Positions 1-9,029 of a stretch of DNA of 64,000 nucleotides are shown in pieces. Source of the stretch: Lewinellaceae bacterium (GTDB taxonomy: Bacteria > Bacteroidota > Bacteroidia > Chitinophagales > Saprospiraceae); NCBI GenBank assembly GCA_020636375.1, contig JACJXZ010000021.1, forward strand, positions 1 through 64,000. Reading direction: 5' to 3'. The translations under genes were made by a program, and so were the position numbers. The notes below the pieces were generated by a model. That model was not told where the DNA came from and did no database searches. It saw only the letters and a list, made by a program, of their open reading frames with translations. Position 1 is the first letter of the stretch, and the number at the start of each line of letters is the position of its first letter.

Positions 1-22
1 TTCATTACCGTACACTTTTAAA

Positions 23-1231
23 TCAGGGGAAGTTCTTTGAAAATTGGAAAGAAATGGCTAATCCTTTTCTGATATAGTACCTGATGGCACGCAGGCCAAT
101 CTGGAAGACGGACAAATCAGCAGCCCTATCTTTGCGGCAAAACTTGCCTAAATGGGGCGAGCGCCGGGCATCGAACTCAAACAGGATGCAGGCGATAAAA
201 GCCAGGCTGGCCACGATCAGCAAGTTGGACAGCATATCCGGCTGGCTAATCCGAGTATCCTCAATATGGAAGCCTCGGGATTTGATGTCGCCAAAAAAGG
301 TTTCGATGTGATACCTTTTGCGGTAATAGGCTTCGGCCTGCGGGCCATATTCGAGGCTGGTCAATAAATACAGGGGCCTTTCATATCGGGTTTTGTCATG
401 CCAATAAAGCACATTAACCGGGCCAAAAGCTTGTTTGGTGACGTACATCTGAGGCAGGAACAAGCTGTTTTTGCCGTCCGCAGGGGCGATGTGGCAAAAA
501 GGGCAAGCGTCCAGCATTTGTGGGTTATCTGCCAGCAAGGCATCCTTGCCGGTTTTGAGCACATAATCCCAACCGTGGGACAAGCAAGCTTGCTGCAACT
601 CATTGCCGTCAAATTCTGCATCGCCCAGCAGGATAACCTGGCAAGGGCATTCTATAATGGTGTCCAGCAGCATGGCTACTTGGTTGACAATATCCAAATG
701 CATTTGCTGGGGAAAATGCCCTTTAGGTGCTTGGCGCACTATCCAGCAAATGGGGATAGCCCGCCTGCGCCAGATGAGGCTAACCATCAGGGCCATGCAG
801 CCTTTGCCGATGCTGGAACCGTCAATGGCCAAAACCAGCTCTCCGCTATTGCTTACTGAACGCAGCATGGGCGACAGGTAGGGGATGAAATGCACGGCCG
901 AATCCGTCCACTTGTTTTTCAGCCAGCGCTTGGCTTTTTTGACCCGGCTTTCCAAGTCAATGTCGTCATCCATGTGCTTGCCGATGCTTTGCAGGGAAGC
1001 TTGCCCGCCTTTGATTAAGGCTCCAGCCATGCTGGCCAGGGTGTCCAGCCGGCGTAGGGCGTTGCCTTGTGGCGCTGAAGGTTGATGTTTTATCAACCAT
1101 TTTTTACATCTTTGCAGATCATCTAATTGTAGGGTTTTCTGTAAAGATTGTAAAATCTGGGAAAACCCTATTTTTTTGGCTAGTGATCTTGCCAGGCACT
1201 GCTTATGCGGCCCAGGGAGGCTCTTTTTCAA
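23..1231 (-). CDS. IS4-family DDE transposase
   Basis: This is the 402-aa transposase of the flanking inverted-repeat element, expected to catalyse cut-and-paste movement through an RNase H-like DDE core. The sequence shows a first Asp near residue 137 (LAIDGSS), a second near 204 (LLGDAEFDG), and Glu 310 inside YRKRYHIETFFGDIK, which fits the IS4 signature Y-x2-R-x3-E-x6-K exactly. The reading frame is intact and the stop lies 22 bp from the left end, so the copy may still be active. The N-terminal ATG gives the longest frame; a slightly later start is possible. Confidence 0.93.
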   Translation of the reverse strand: MKKSLPGPHKQCLARSLAKKIGFSQILQSLQKTLQLDDLQRCKKWLIKHQPSAPQGNALRRLDTLASMAGALIKGGQASLQSIGKHMDDDIDLESRVKKAKRWLKNKWTDSAVHFIPYLSPMLRSVSNSGELVLAIDGSSIGKGCMALMVSLIWRRRAIPICWIVRQAPKGHFPQQMHLDIVNQVAMLLDTIIECPCQVILLGDAEFDGNELQQACLSHGWDYVLKTGKDALLADNPQMLDACPFCHIAPADGKNSLFLPQMYVTKQAFGPVNVLYWHDKTRYERPLYLLTSLEYGPQAEAYYRKRYHIETFFGDIKSRGFHIEDTRISQPDMLSNLLIVASLAFIACILFEFDARRSPHLGKFCRKDRAADLSVFQIGLRAIRYYIRKGLAISFQFSKNFP

Positions 1232-1323
1232 GCTCGCCTTTATGTTGGCCTTTCAGGCCGCAGGCTATTGGGCCTTATCGTACACGGGGCGCTGCCCCGT
1301 GCTATGTTATGCTAGCCCTTCGG

Positions 1324-1420
1324 GCTGGGAACAGCCCCGTACTCAGGTGTTTTGAGGCTGGACAAACTGGAAAAAAGGGAGCGCAACATGGCTGGGACAG
1401 CCCCGTACTCAGGTGTTTTG
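1324..1420. repeat. 30-bp direct repeat inside IS right arm
   Basis: The sequence beginning GCTGGGA and ending AGGTGTTTTG occurs at 1324-1354 and again at 1391-1420, differing by one extra A in the first copy. It lies in the non-coding stretch between the transposase start and the right inverted repeat. It looks like a local duplication within the element; no function is apparent. Confidence 0.75.
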
Positions 1421-1632
1421 GGCTTTAGCGCACTGGCAAAAAAACCTGGCAACCGCCTCCCTCAGGCTGGGCTTTCTCAGCCTCGATTGGGTTCTAACCC
1501 GGGCGGTTGGCTGCCGTTAAAAAAGTTGTCGTTTCTTTCCAAATTTTCAAAGAACTTTTGCCGTAACTAAAAGTGTACGGTAATGAAAAGCTTTTTAAGC
1601 TGTATTTTTGACTTGCCTAAAGAAGAATTCCG

Positions 1633-1970
1633 ATGCTACACAGAACGGCAGTCCAGCCCGCCACACTGGAACTACTGAGAGCAATTATGAAGAAGCCCGC
1701 TTTGTCCGGTTTCTGCCTGGCCGGCGGCACTTCTCTTGCGCTTCAGATCGGGCACCGGGTTTCTGTCGATCTGGATTTTTTCGGACACCGGCCCTCATGA
1801 GCCTTTATCTGAGAAAATTTGATGATGGTTCAGAACTTATGGTTGCCAGGAGCCTCGTCTATTTCGAAGATGCGGATGAAGATGAAGAAGTCATTCTACT
1901 TGAAGAGAAAATCAGGTGGGAATCCGTAAAAAAGTTGATTAGAGAAGAAGTTAGAAAAAAGTATAGGTGA
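1633..1970 (+). pseudogene. AbiEii/AbiGii-type nucleotidyltransferase toxin remnant
   Basis: The intact family (DUF1814, AbiEii/AbiGii) is the toxin half of type IV toxin-antitoxin and abortive-infection systems. Here an ATG at 1633 opens a 55-codon frame carrying the N-terminal nucleotidyltransferase motif GGTSLALQIGHR followed by SVDLDFF, then stops at 1798-1800. The family's C-terminal end (LRKFDDGSELMVARSLVYF, then an Asp/Glu-rich stretch and WESVKKLIREEV) continues in another frame from 1797 to 1970. Over 100 residues of the middle are missing, so this is an internal deletion rather than a simple frameshift. It starts 45 bp past the IS end; no antitoxin gene is visible. Confidence 0.75.
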
Positions 1971-2058
1971 ATCTTACTGGCTCCAAAAGGGCCTCGATAA
2001 GCTCAGCAATTATCTCGACTCTCCTGCCATGCTTATAGAAACTAAAACCCTATGACTC

Positions 2059-3449
2059 ATGAAAAATGCAACCCTTCTTTTTGTTTTGCTTCCTTTTTTT
2101 GTGGTTGGGCAGGTGGATACGGCGGCGGTGGAGGCGCAGGTGGATAGTTTGATTTCATTAGCTGGCCGGATGATGGAAGAAAACACAATGGAAATGGAAG
2201 AAGTACATCGCTTGATTGATTCTACAGAAAACTTGACCATAAAAAAGTTCGGGCGAGATTCGGAGCTATATGGGGATATATGCCAAAAAATTGGGCAGTT
2301 TTATTTTTCAAAAAGAATGTATGAAGAATCCAGTGACTGGTATTTAAAAGCAAAAAAGGAGGCTTTCAACATTGGTCGAATCCAATGAACTGAGAAAAGA
2401 GTTTATTTCCAAAGCCACTTTCCATTTATCTGAAAAAGAATTGGAATTGTATTTAAAACGTTTTTCTCACAATAGGAATTCCTTTCTCTCCTCCTTACCC
2501 TTGAATGGACGTCCTGCCCCAAAGAAGGGATTTTGGGCTTACAATAACAGCCTCTTTATTAAAGGGTTTGTGCTTAATGCTTCCAACCGGATGTCTGCCG
2601 ATAGCTCTCCGCCGCCCGCCGGCTCCCTCTCTGCCACCCTCTACGGCGGCATCCACTACGACATGGACAGTACTGCCATCGCCCGGGCCAATCAGGGGGA
2701 GCCGCCTATTGCTTCTATTGGCGGCGAATTACCCTTTTTCCCCTTGGAACGCTCTGAGCGGGGCCTTTCGTGGGATACACTCCCTGCCACGGCAAAAGAG
2801 GCCGAGGAGATAGCAGCTATTATAGAAAAGCAGCAGGGGGAAGCCGAAACACTCAAAGGCTATCACGCTACCGAAGAGTCCTTTAAAAGATTAGGGCAGG
2901 ACGGCCTTCTCCTCGCATCCTTCCATATCGCCACTCATGGCTATTTTTATCCGGACCCGGAGGAAACAGGGAGTAGAGAGCCGTTGGCAGGGAGCAGTGT
3001 ATCAGCGCCGGCGTTCAAAATTTCGGAACACCCGATGATCCGCTCCGGCCTGGCAATGGCGGGCGGCAACCAGGCTTGGCGCGCGCAAGCCCGTCCCCGA
3101 AGGTACCTGGAAGACGGCATTCTCACCGCCTACGAAGTCAGCCAGGTGGATCTCCAGGAACACGGAGAGCTCGTCGTCCTCTCCGCCTGCGAGACCGGGC
3201 TGGGGATATCGAAGGCAATGAGGGCGTCTACGGCCTGCAGCGCGCTTTCAAGATCGCCGGGGCGGACAAGCTCATCATGAGCCTGTGGAATGTGCCGGAT
3301 GCGCAGACGCAGGAGATGATGGTGCTGTTCTACCGGTACTGGCTGGAGGAGGGGATGGAGTTGAGTGAAGCGTTTCGGGCGGCGCAGGGGAGATGCGGAA
3401 GCGGTATGGGGAGCATTATTATTGGGCGGCTTTCGTTTTGGTCGAATAA
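2059..3449 (+). pseudogene. Secreted TPR-CHAT protease, broken
   Basis: CHAT domains are caspase-like cysteine proteases, often with TPR repeats, in bacterial conflict systems. A signal peptide-like start (MKNATLLFVLLPFFVVGQ) at 2059 leads into TPR-like helices, then the frame breaks near 2388. The second frame (about 2366-3215) holds the CHAT fold with the catalytic His in FHIATHGYF and the catalytic Cys in VVLSACETGLG. A one-base loss near 3205 shifts to DIEGNEGVYGLQRAFKIAGA and LIMSLWNVPD, and another near 3392 shifts to the family C-terminus HYYWAAFVLVE, ending at 3449. Much of the TPR region and CHAT linker is missing, so this is probably a genuine pseudogene. Confidence 0.82.
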
Positions 3450-3719
3450 CTAAAACTTCGGCGGCAGGGCACCGCTTTTGTTTTGATCAAGTGATCAAGG
3501 CTGAAGCGGCGGGGCGCCACTTTCCGTTTGGATGGAGTGATTAAAAGTTGCGCAGTGGGGTGCGGCTTTTGTGCTTATGGAATAATCCGGGGTCCGGTTA
3601 GTTATGGGTTTGATGGGTTACGCACCACTTGAAAGTGATGCGTCCGGTTAGCGCCAAAATTTCTGGGAATCCGGGTGATGTTTTCAGGCAACGGGTATAT
3701 ATCCTAAAACCCGTTCACC
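3450..3719. other. Non-coding gap with degenerate GC repeats
   Basis: No gene is seen. Three related GC-rich stretches (ggcggcagggcaccgc, gcggcggggcgccact, cagtggggtgcggc) recur at roughly 60-bp spacing between 3459 and 3570. A weak hairpin (AACGGGT...ACCCGTT) lies near 3690-3716 just before the next gene. Confidence 0.5.
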
Positions 3720-4311
3720 ATGGAAGCTTTTGAAATGCTGATCCTTACCCGTAGCCTGGAGCGTATCGCAGCCACTTTCCTCGGAGGTGGCGCTATCTAC
3801 ATAGTATACCGGCTTTTTATTAATCTACCTGATATCGACAGTGTCAGTGATAATTTTCGCTTTCGGCAGTACCTTTCCTTCCACATCATCAAAATTGGAA
3901 TTGGGGCGGTGTTCATGATGTTTGGCGCCTTGATCATTCTTTTCTCTTTTTTAAAGCCCCTACTCTTCAGCATATCAATAATGAAATGGCTTACTCTGGT
4001 TTTGGCAATGCTTCTCCAGCCAGTAAGCAGAGGCGAGCCTGTTGGAGCCAGAATCCTTTTGCCGACTATTTTATGGTGCTGAATACATTGCCGGATGACC
4101 TGAAAGCGGATTTGCCGGAAAGACGGAACAGAGGGTAGCCCTATCTCTGTCGAGAGTGAAACTCAACCTCATGCTGGCGGTCTGGAATGAATCGCTTTGG
4201 GGCGACCCGGTAGCCTTTAAAATTGGGTCTTTGACGGAGAACACCTGCCACCTCCTCCGCAGTCAATGTGGATGCTGTCCATTTTTTCAACCAGAAAAAC
4301 TAATATCATGA
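3720..4311 (+). pseudogene. Small membrane protein, frame-broken
   Basis: I do not recognise the family. From ATG 3720 the first frame encodes about 95 residues with two or three hydrophobic segments (around residues 12-30, 55-80 and 85-100). The frame breaks near 4000-4050. Protein-like sequence continues in other frames (DYFMVLNTLPDDLKADLPER, then ALSLSRVKLNLMLAVWNES) up to a TGA at 4309-4311. That stop overlaps the next ATG (ATGA), suggesting an operon with the peptidase gene downstream. It was probably once a protein of about 195 residues with an N-terminal membrane part and a soluble tail. Confidence 0.5.
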
Positions 4312-5649
4312 AAGTGATCACCCAAATAACGTATTTGTGCTGTTTTTGCCTGATGCTTCCCCGGTTAGTGGATGCCCAATCCATTGGGAATATGTACGAT
4401 TACAGCACCCTGCAAAGCCTGAAGGAGAATATTCTACTACCCTGAAGAAGTTTATGAAAAACAAACTTCCCCGCTATCTTACGTCGGAGCAGCAAAGCAA
4501 ACTTTCTAATGTGCAGGTTGATTTTCCTTTGCGGGAAATGGCTCGAATGCAGACCCCTTTTGTTATTATGCTTACGCCAGCAGCCGTTCTATTACCATAT
4601 CGATACAGTCGCTGAAGTTTCTGGAAGACCTGTGCCTGGCTTTTGCGTGGCTATCGAATAATAACTACAGTATTGAAACCGTGACGGATTACGTTGCGAT
4701 GATCCGTTACAAGGAACCAAATGAATTTTCCGGAGGGCGATACCCCATACTTCTGGACGCTCTCGGCATTCCTGCCGGTGCAAAGCGCGACCCGGCAACC
4801 AGAGACTTGGCGCTTGCTCTGTTCCTGTCAGGGCAGGTGTTTATCTTATGCCACGAATTGGGGCACATTTATTACCAGCATCCCGGAAACCTTGGAGTTT
4901 CCAAAACGGAGTCCCGCTATAATGAAGCGAATGCCGACCGCTTTGCCTTGTCCCTATTGAAGGAAATTCCTGTCTTGCCCATGGGAGCTTTGCTGTATTT
5001 TCAGCTTTATTCCCATTGGGATTGGGATAGAGAAGAAACCACCTCCACCCACCCGCTCAATGCTAATCGCCTGATGAAAATGGGAGATTATCTGATGACC
5101 AACGCAAGCAGTTACGCCCGGGATCTGGATACCCGAAATGTTTCCAGTGTTGAAAAAGCGAAGGTGCATAGCCTGGCAAAAGGGTTTAAATCGCTGGCTG
5201 CATTGCTCTCCGACAAAGAACTCCAGCAAAGTACATTGATTGCCGCCCGCGATCGCGATCCTTCCACCCTGAAACCCCGGAGAAATGGTGGATTACAAGC
5301 AATGCCCAAAGCATCGGAGGGTATGTTCAGCGGTTATTATCAAGGAAGTTTTATTAAGTATGACATACACGGCAGAAAAGAACCGCCGCTACCGGTCGTG
5401 GTACACTTGCAGCCGCGTGGAGGGATAATAACCGGGCAGTTCAATTTTGGCCTCGGAGACGGGCTGATCACCAACGGCTGGAGAAAAGGCAATGCGCTTT
5501 ACTTCAACTGGCAGTGGGGTGGCGCCTTCGGCAGTGGCGTGCTTCATCTTAGCAATGAAGGGAAAAAGCTATCCGGAACCTGGGGCTATAACGTACGTGG
5601 CAAAAGTTACAACTCCGGGGGGGGAGAATGGTTGCTGTATCAATATTAA
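4308..5649 (+). pseudogene. Secreted M48-like zinc metallopeptidase, frame-broken
   Basis: The start at 4308 gives a signal peptide (MKVITQITYLCCFCLMLP, then a VDAQ cleavage region). The frame shifts near 4420 and 4555 before a long clean frame to 5649. That part carries the zinc site CHELGHIYYQH and, about 40 residues on, NEANADRFAL as the expected third ligand region, followed by a THPLNANRLMKM segment as in M48-type peptidases. The last ~110 residues (from FSGYYQGSF) are glycine-rich and beta-strand-like, with no family I can name. The start overlaps the membrane-protein stop by 4 bp. The indels here are not at GGTACC, so real decay is more likely than in the distal region. Confidence 0.65.
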
Positions 5650-5703
5650 TGCTAGTAGTCTGTCAAGGTATAAATGTCGGGTAAGGTGTTAGCGGATTTT
5701 GGC

Positions 5704-5811
5704 TCAGATCAAGAAGCCCCCGGAGCCTGGTAGCCTTTTTGCCTCGCCTACAGTAAATGCTTCTTTTAATTCTCCTTGAGCAATCAGGTGTTTAATGGAG
5801 GAAATGTCCAT
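5704..5811 (-). pseudogene. EAD11-like N-terminal fragment
   Basis: A 35-codon minus-strand frame from ATG 5811 to TGA 5704 reads MDISSIKHLIAQGELKEAFT and a short divergent tail. The pattern (short helix, LIaqG, hydrophobic helix) matches the start of effector-associated domain 11, a small helical adaptor used to couple parts of NTP-dependent conflict systems. It is too short to function and the rest of the gene is absent. A complete EAD11 protein occurs at 37938. Assignment rests on pattern recognition over a short stretch. Confidence 0.45.
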
Positions 5812-5927
5812 CCTTTTTATGATAAAGATATGTTTTTCTGAAAAAAAATCTCAAAAGTGGGTGATAACCTCAAAGTTGGGGTATAGGAGGGTGTAAATAC
5901 ATTTCATTCATTACAAAACTTTATGTC

Positions 5928-6398
5928 ATGAAAAATTGGATCAAAATGTTTTGCTTGTTTGCCGGATTGATGCTGATGGCTAATGCCGCAGAAGCGCAAT
6001 ATCGGACCCGGGTGTATGTGAATAATCAGGAACTTACGCTCGAAACACTGACTGCATTACAGCAGTATACAGGTGTTTTAGTACCCGGAGCCTACTACAT
6101 TGATGCCTATGGCAATTTCGGCGTAGTTGGGTTTTATCCCTCTTTCAATCTGGTTCAGGTGATCAATGCCCGCCAGCAGGCTCAAAACAGTTACCAACAG
6201 AGGTATTCCAATAACTCCTACCGCTATTCCCAGTCCGGCGGAAGTGATTATATCAAAAAGGATGCTTCCGGTACCTATGGCAAAGAAGGGGGGACGAGCT
6301 TTTGGCACAGCAACTACAATGATGCCTCAATAATCCGGAGTGGGAGTGATGTTATCCTCAGAAATAGCGACGGTGAGATAATTCATACTTCGTTTTAA
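5928..6398 (+). CDS. Secreted hypothetical protein, 156 aa
   Basis: No family is recognised. The protein begins with a signal peptide (MKNWIKMFCLFAGLMLMANA, cleavage probably after AEAQ). The mature part has a LETLTALQQYTG segment followed by PGAYYIDAYGNFG, then a Gln/Asn/Tyr/Ser-rich low-complexity stretch (residues ~85-110), and ends with a short Ser/Gly/Asp-rich tail. It was probably exported to the periplasm or outside. The frame is intact, unlike its upstream neighbours. The start is supported by the signal peptide. Confidence 0.7.
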   Translation: MKNWIKMFCLFAGLMLMANAAEAQYRTRVYVNNQELTLETLTALQQYTGVLVPGAYYIDAYGNFGVVGFYPSFNLVQVINARQQAQNSYQQRYSNNSYRYSQSGGSDYIKKDASGTYGKEGGTSFWHSNYNDASIIRSGSDVILRNSDGEIIHTSF

Positions 6399-6402
6399 GT
6401 AA

Positions 6403-6675
6403 GAACTTGCCAATTGGCCTTCGGAGAGACGTTATCCTCACACGGATTACCCTGCATTTGGCGGAACGGAATCCAAGCCTATTCTGCAGCAGGGAAAAAA
6501 AGTGAGCCGCCAGAACGCTTATGTCCGCGAGATGCAGCGCAAGGGTATTTTCTGGACGCATAACCATCGTGAATTTAATGAGGCAGAAAAAAGACCTAAG
6601 GGCCGGAGAAGAATAACTTCCCCATTTGATACGGCTCTTTTCCCGCCAGGCCGCGTTGCGGGATCGGTTGCGTAG
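6403..6675 (+). pseudogene. Possible gene remnant (no start codon)
   Basis: A stop-free frame of about 90 codons without a convincing start reads protein-like in its middle (RRYPHTDYPAFGGTESKP, VSRQNAYVREMQRKGIFW, THNHREFNEAEKRPKGRRR). Its end runs into the palindromic element at 6595. I do not recognise it. It may be the 3' part of a gene cut by that element, or chance. Confidence 0.3.
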
Positions 6676-6760
6676 CGCCGCTATGCGCCCTCCCCGCGCC
6701 TTGCCTGGCGAAAAAATAGCTCGCCTGAAATGAGGAACTTATTTTTCTCCGGCCCCTAAG
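6595..6760. repeat. 166-bp near-perfect palindromic element
   Basis: The two halves are reverse complements with scattered mismatches: CCTAAGGGCCGGAGAAGAAT at the left end pairs with the right end, CTTTTCCCGCCAGGC pairs with GCCTGGCGAAAAAATAG, and the centre near 6679 (GCGTAGCGCCGCTATGCGC) is itself self-complementary. It carries no gene and could fold into one long cruciform. It resembles a MITE or a large REP-type element, and it may terminate transcription before the gene at 6815. Confidence 0.8.
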
Positions 6761-6814
6761 AATTCTTCATTGGAAGCCTACGCAAGTTTTTTCAATCATA
6801 AAACCTCAAAGATT

Positions 6815-7309
6815 ATGAGAAGAATGTATTTTCTGTTGTCCTGCCTGTGTCTCCTTTTCGCACAGGTTCAGGCGCAACTCCAACTCACGCCTACCGTGCT
6901 GGCCAGCGCGGGCGGCTCGGCCGAGTCCGGTAGCTTGAAACTCGATTGGACGGCAGGCGAAACCAGGACTGATGCCTACGCTTCCTCCAGCCTCCAACTG
7001 GGAGAGGGCTTTCACCAAGGCTATCTGGCCGTTTTTGTATCCGTTTACGAAGCGCCCGAACTGGACTTCGACATCCAGGCCTTCCCCAACCCGGCCGGCC
7101 AGCGGCTGTTTTTGGGTACCGACAGTCCGGAACCGCTGACTTTTGAGCTGATCAGCCTCGACGGCAAAACCGTGCGGTCGCAGCCGATGTCAGGCTATGG
7201 CGCTCAGATGGACATCAGCGCCCTGCCCGACGCCCTGTACCTGCTGCGGGCCGTCAACCGGGATGGTTTACTGCTGAAAACCTTCAAAATCCTCAAATCC
7301 AATTTCTAA
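6815..7309 (+). CDS. Secreted protein with T9SS type A sorting domain
   Basis: The ATG at 6815 is chosen because it opens the signal peptide MRRMYFLLSCLCLLFAQVQA; an upstream in-frame start only adds 15 unlikely residues. The mature N-terminal part is short and beta-like (TVLASAGGSAESGSLKLDWT). The last ~80 residues are a typical type IX secretion C-terminal domain: FDIQAFPNPAGQRL, then LISLDGKTV, then DISALPDALYLLRA and a short TFKILKSNF end. It should cross the outer membrane through the T9SS and have the tail removed. The next gene begins 19 bp downstream, so the two probably form an operon. Confidence 0.88.
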   Translation: MRRMYFLLSCLCLLFAQVQAQLQLTPTVLASAGGSAESGSLKLDWTAGETRTDAYASSSLQLGEGFHQGYLAVFVSVYEAPELDFDIQAFPNPAGQRLFLGTDSPEPLTFELISLDGKTVRSQPMSGYGAQMDISALPDALYLLRAVNRDGLLLKTFKILKSNF

Positions 7310-7328
7310 ACTTTTCAACCTTGAAACC

Positions 7329-8639
7329 ATGAAAAAACTAACCTTTCTATTCGTAATGTTCTCTGTTTTTACCGCCGCCGGCCTGGCGCAGTCGCCTCCC
7401 AGCTTCAATTACCAGGCAGTCGTGCGGGATGCCGCGGGCGATCCTTTGATTGCACAAGATGTAGGCGTAGAAGTGAAGATATTGAAAGACGGCGTCACCT
7501 TTGTCTACTGCGAAACTCAGAATGCTTCTACCAACGACAAAGGGCTGGTAACCCTGAAGATTGGAGAAGGCACACTATGCTCGCCGAACAACCCATTGTC
7601 TTCGGTCGACTGGAAAACCGGCGCCTTTGCAATGGAAGTGAAGGTCGATCACAACGGAAATACAGTGTCTGCCGAAAGCCCGCTGCTCTCCGTACCTTTT
7701 GCCATGCACGCAGAGACAGTGACGGACAAGGACGACGCGGATGCCGACCCCGGCAATGAAATCCAAGTCCTGTCTTTTTCTCCCGGTAACGGCATCCTGG
7801 AATTATCCCCTGATGGCGGACAGGTCAATCTGTCGGGTATTTCTCCGTGGGCGAAGAGTGGAGGCAACATTCATTACACGGGAAAAGTCGGCGTCAAAAC
7901 CTCTTCTCCTGTCTTTGACCTGGATGTCGACGGGCTGATTGGCGTTAACAGCATCTACAAGCACGACTGGCAAAATGGGATGAACAATATTTTGATTAGC
8001 GGCGGCACCAATAAGGACTCCTTCCTAAGGTTCAGGATGGGCGGAAGCCCAGCCGGAAAATCGGGCGTGGTTTTCTCCCGATTCAATACGCGGCACTATT
8101 TTCTGCACAATTCCTTCGACGTGCTTACCATCGGGCATTCTACCCAGGACAGTGACAACCCGGATGTTGACGTATCGACAGAGCTTGCCAGGTTTTCAGG
8201 TCTTGGCACCCATCGGTTTGAAGTGTCTGGCACAGCCCGGGCCAACGCCTGGTTGACCTCATCCGACCGACGGTTTAAGAAAGACTTCCAGCCCCTGGAG
8301 TCCGTCCTTGATAAAGTCGGGCTACTGGAAGGAGTTTACTACCACTTCAAAAAAGAAGAATTCCCGGAAAGGGATTTTTCCGACGCCCGGCAGATCGGCG
8401 TCATTGCACAGAATGTCGAGCAAATATTCCCGGAACTGGTCCAGACGGATGAAGAAGGCTATAAATCGGTTGACTACGCCAAATTTGGCCCCATCCTCGT
8501 AGAAGCTATCAAGGAGCAACAGGAGATCATCGGGCAACAACAAGCCGAGATCGCCGGCCTGAAAGCCGCCAACGATCAGGTGCTGGCGCGGCTGGAAGCC
8601 CTGGAAGCGTCTGGGAGAGGGCTGGCGCAGAGGGAATGA
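7329..8639 (+). CDS. Secreted tail-fibre-like protein with S74 chaperone domain
   Basis: The protein has 436 aa. A signal peptide (MKKLTFLFVMFSVFTAAGLA) precedes a beta-sandwich-like N-terminal region (SFNYQAVVRDAAGDPL, residues ~25-130). A fibre-like middle follows. The C-terminus from SSDRRFKKDFQPL (about residue 313) is a peptidase S74 / intramolecular chaperone domain with the conserved QIGVIAQNVEQIFPELV and VDYAKFGPILVEAIKEQQ, ending in a Gln/Ala coiled coil. In this family the domain assists trimerisation. Such proteins are common in Saprospiria and are probably surface-exposed. It follows the T9SS gene by 19 bp. Confidence 0.88.
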   Translation: MKKLTFLFVMFSVFTAAGLAQSPPSFNYQAVVRDAAGDPLIAQDVGVEVKILKDGVTFVYCETQNASTNDKGLVTLKIGEGTLCSPNNPLSSVDWKTGAFAMEVKVDHNGNTVSAESPLLSVPFAMHAETVTDKDDADADPGNEIQVLSFSPGNGILELSPDGGQVNLSGISPWAKSGGNIHYTGKVGVKTSSPVFDLDVDGLIGVNSIYKHDWQNGMNNILISGGTNKDSFLRFRMGGSPAGKSGVVFSRFNTRHYFLHNSFDVLTIGHSTQDSDNPDVDVSTELARFSGLGTHRFEVSGTARANAWLTSSDRRFKKDFQPLESVLDKVGLLEGVYYHFKKEEFPERDFSDARQIGVIAQNVEQIFPELVQTDEEGYKSVDYAKFGPILVEAIKEQQEIIGQQQAEIAGLKAANDQVLARLEALEASGRGLAQRE

Positions 8640-8801
8640 GGTTATTTAATGGTTATTTTCTTTTGGGGGGCTTAAGGGGGGTATTGGTTATTAACGGTAT
8701 TATCAGGCTGCCCTCGGGCTTCGCCAATAACCAATAACCACTCCGGCTCGCAGAGCCGGAACAGCCCCAGCCCTGTCTAACCCTAATTGATCATAGATGC
8801 A

Positions 8802-8838
8802 GAAAGCGGCTTCCCATCCAGGGAGGCCGCTTTCCTTT
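8802..8838 (+). terminator. Rho-independent terminator
   Basis: GAAAGCGGC at 8802 pairs with GCCGCTTTC ending at 8834 around a short loop that itself pairs (TCCC/GGGA), followed by CTTTT. It would end the operon of 6815-8639. Confidence 0.75.
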
Positions 8839-8844
8839 TCGGGC

Positions 8845-8864
8845 GGGCTACTTTTAAGTGGCCC
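8845..8864. repeat. Hairpin copy 1 of terminator-trailing repeat
   Basis: GGGCTACTTTTAAGTGGCCC sits directly after the terminator's T-run. The same context, terminator T-run then CGG-CGGGC-ACTTTTAAGTGGCCCG, recurs at 11993-12025. Confidence 0.7.
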
Positions 8865-9029
8865 GTAAGGTACGCCCTTTCTGCCGCTGGCCTAAATAGT
8901 TGCCATTTTTTTGCATTTGTGGGTAGCCGCCTTCGTTCTGATCAATTATACTCAAAGTAGGTTTTTGCATATTGGGCATAAAAGCAGGCGCCTTTTCCCT
9001 AACTTGCCTCTAACCAAACCGAATAAACC

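Larger units (their letters stand above)
1..1587. mobile_element. IS4-family insertion sequence
   Basis: A 20-bp perfect terminal inverted repeat (TTCATTACCGTACACTTTTA) lies at 1-20 and, reversed, at 1568-1587. Similarity continues inward on both sides (TTTCTTTCC and TTCAAAGAACTT blocks), giving imperfect arms of about 55 bp. One transposase fills most of the interior on the minus strand. About 340 bp between the transposase start and the right arm has no gene. The left end falls on window base 1, so the target-site duplication cannot be checked. Confidence 0.9.
8640..9029. other. Intergenic region with hairpins
   Basis: No gene is seen in these 390 bp. Contents: an 11-bp inverted repeat (TATTGGTTATT at 8682-8692 with its complement at 8726-8736), a terminator, and a hairpin that recurs at 12004 (both listed separately). 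The promoter of the TonB receptor must lie in the last 150 bp, but I see no clean TAnnTTTG. Confidence 0.6.
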
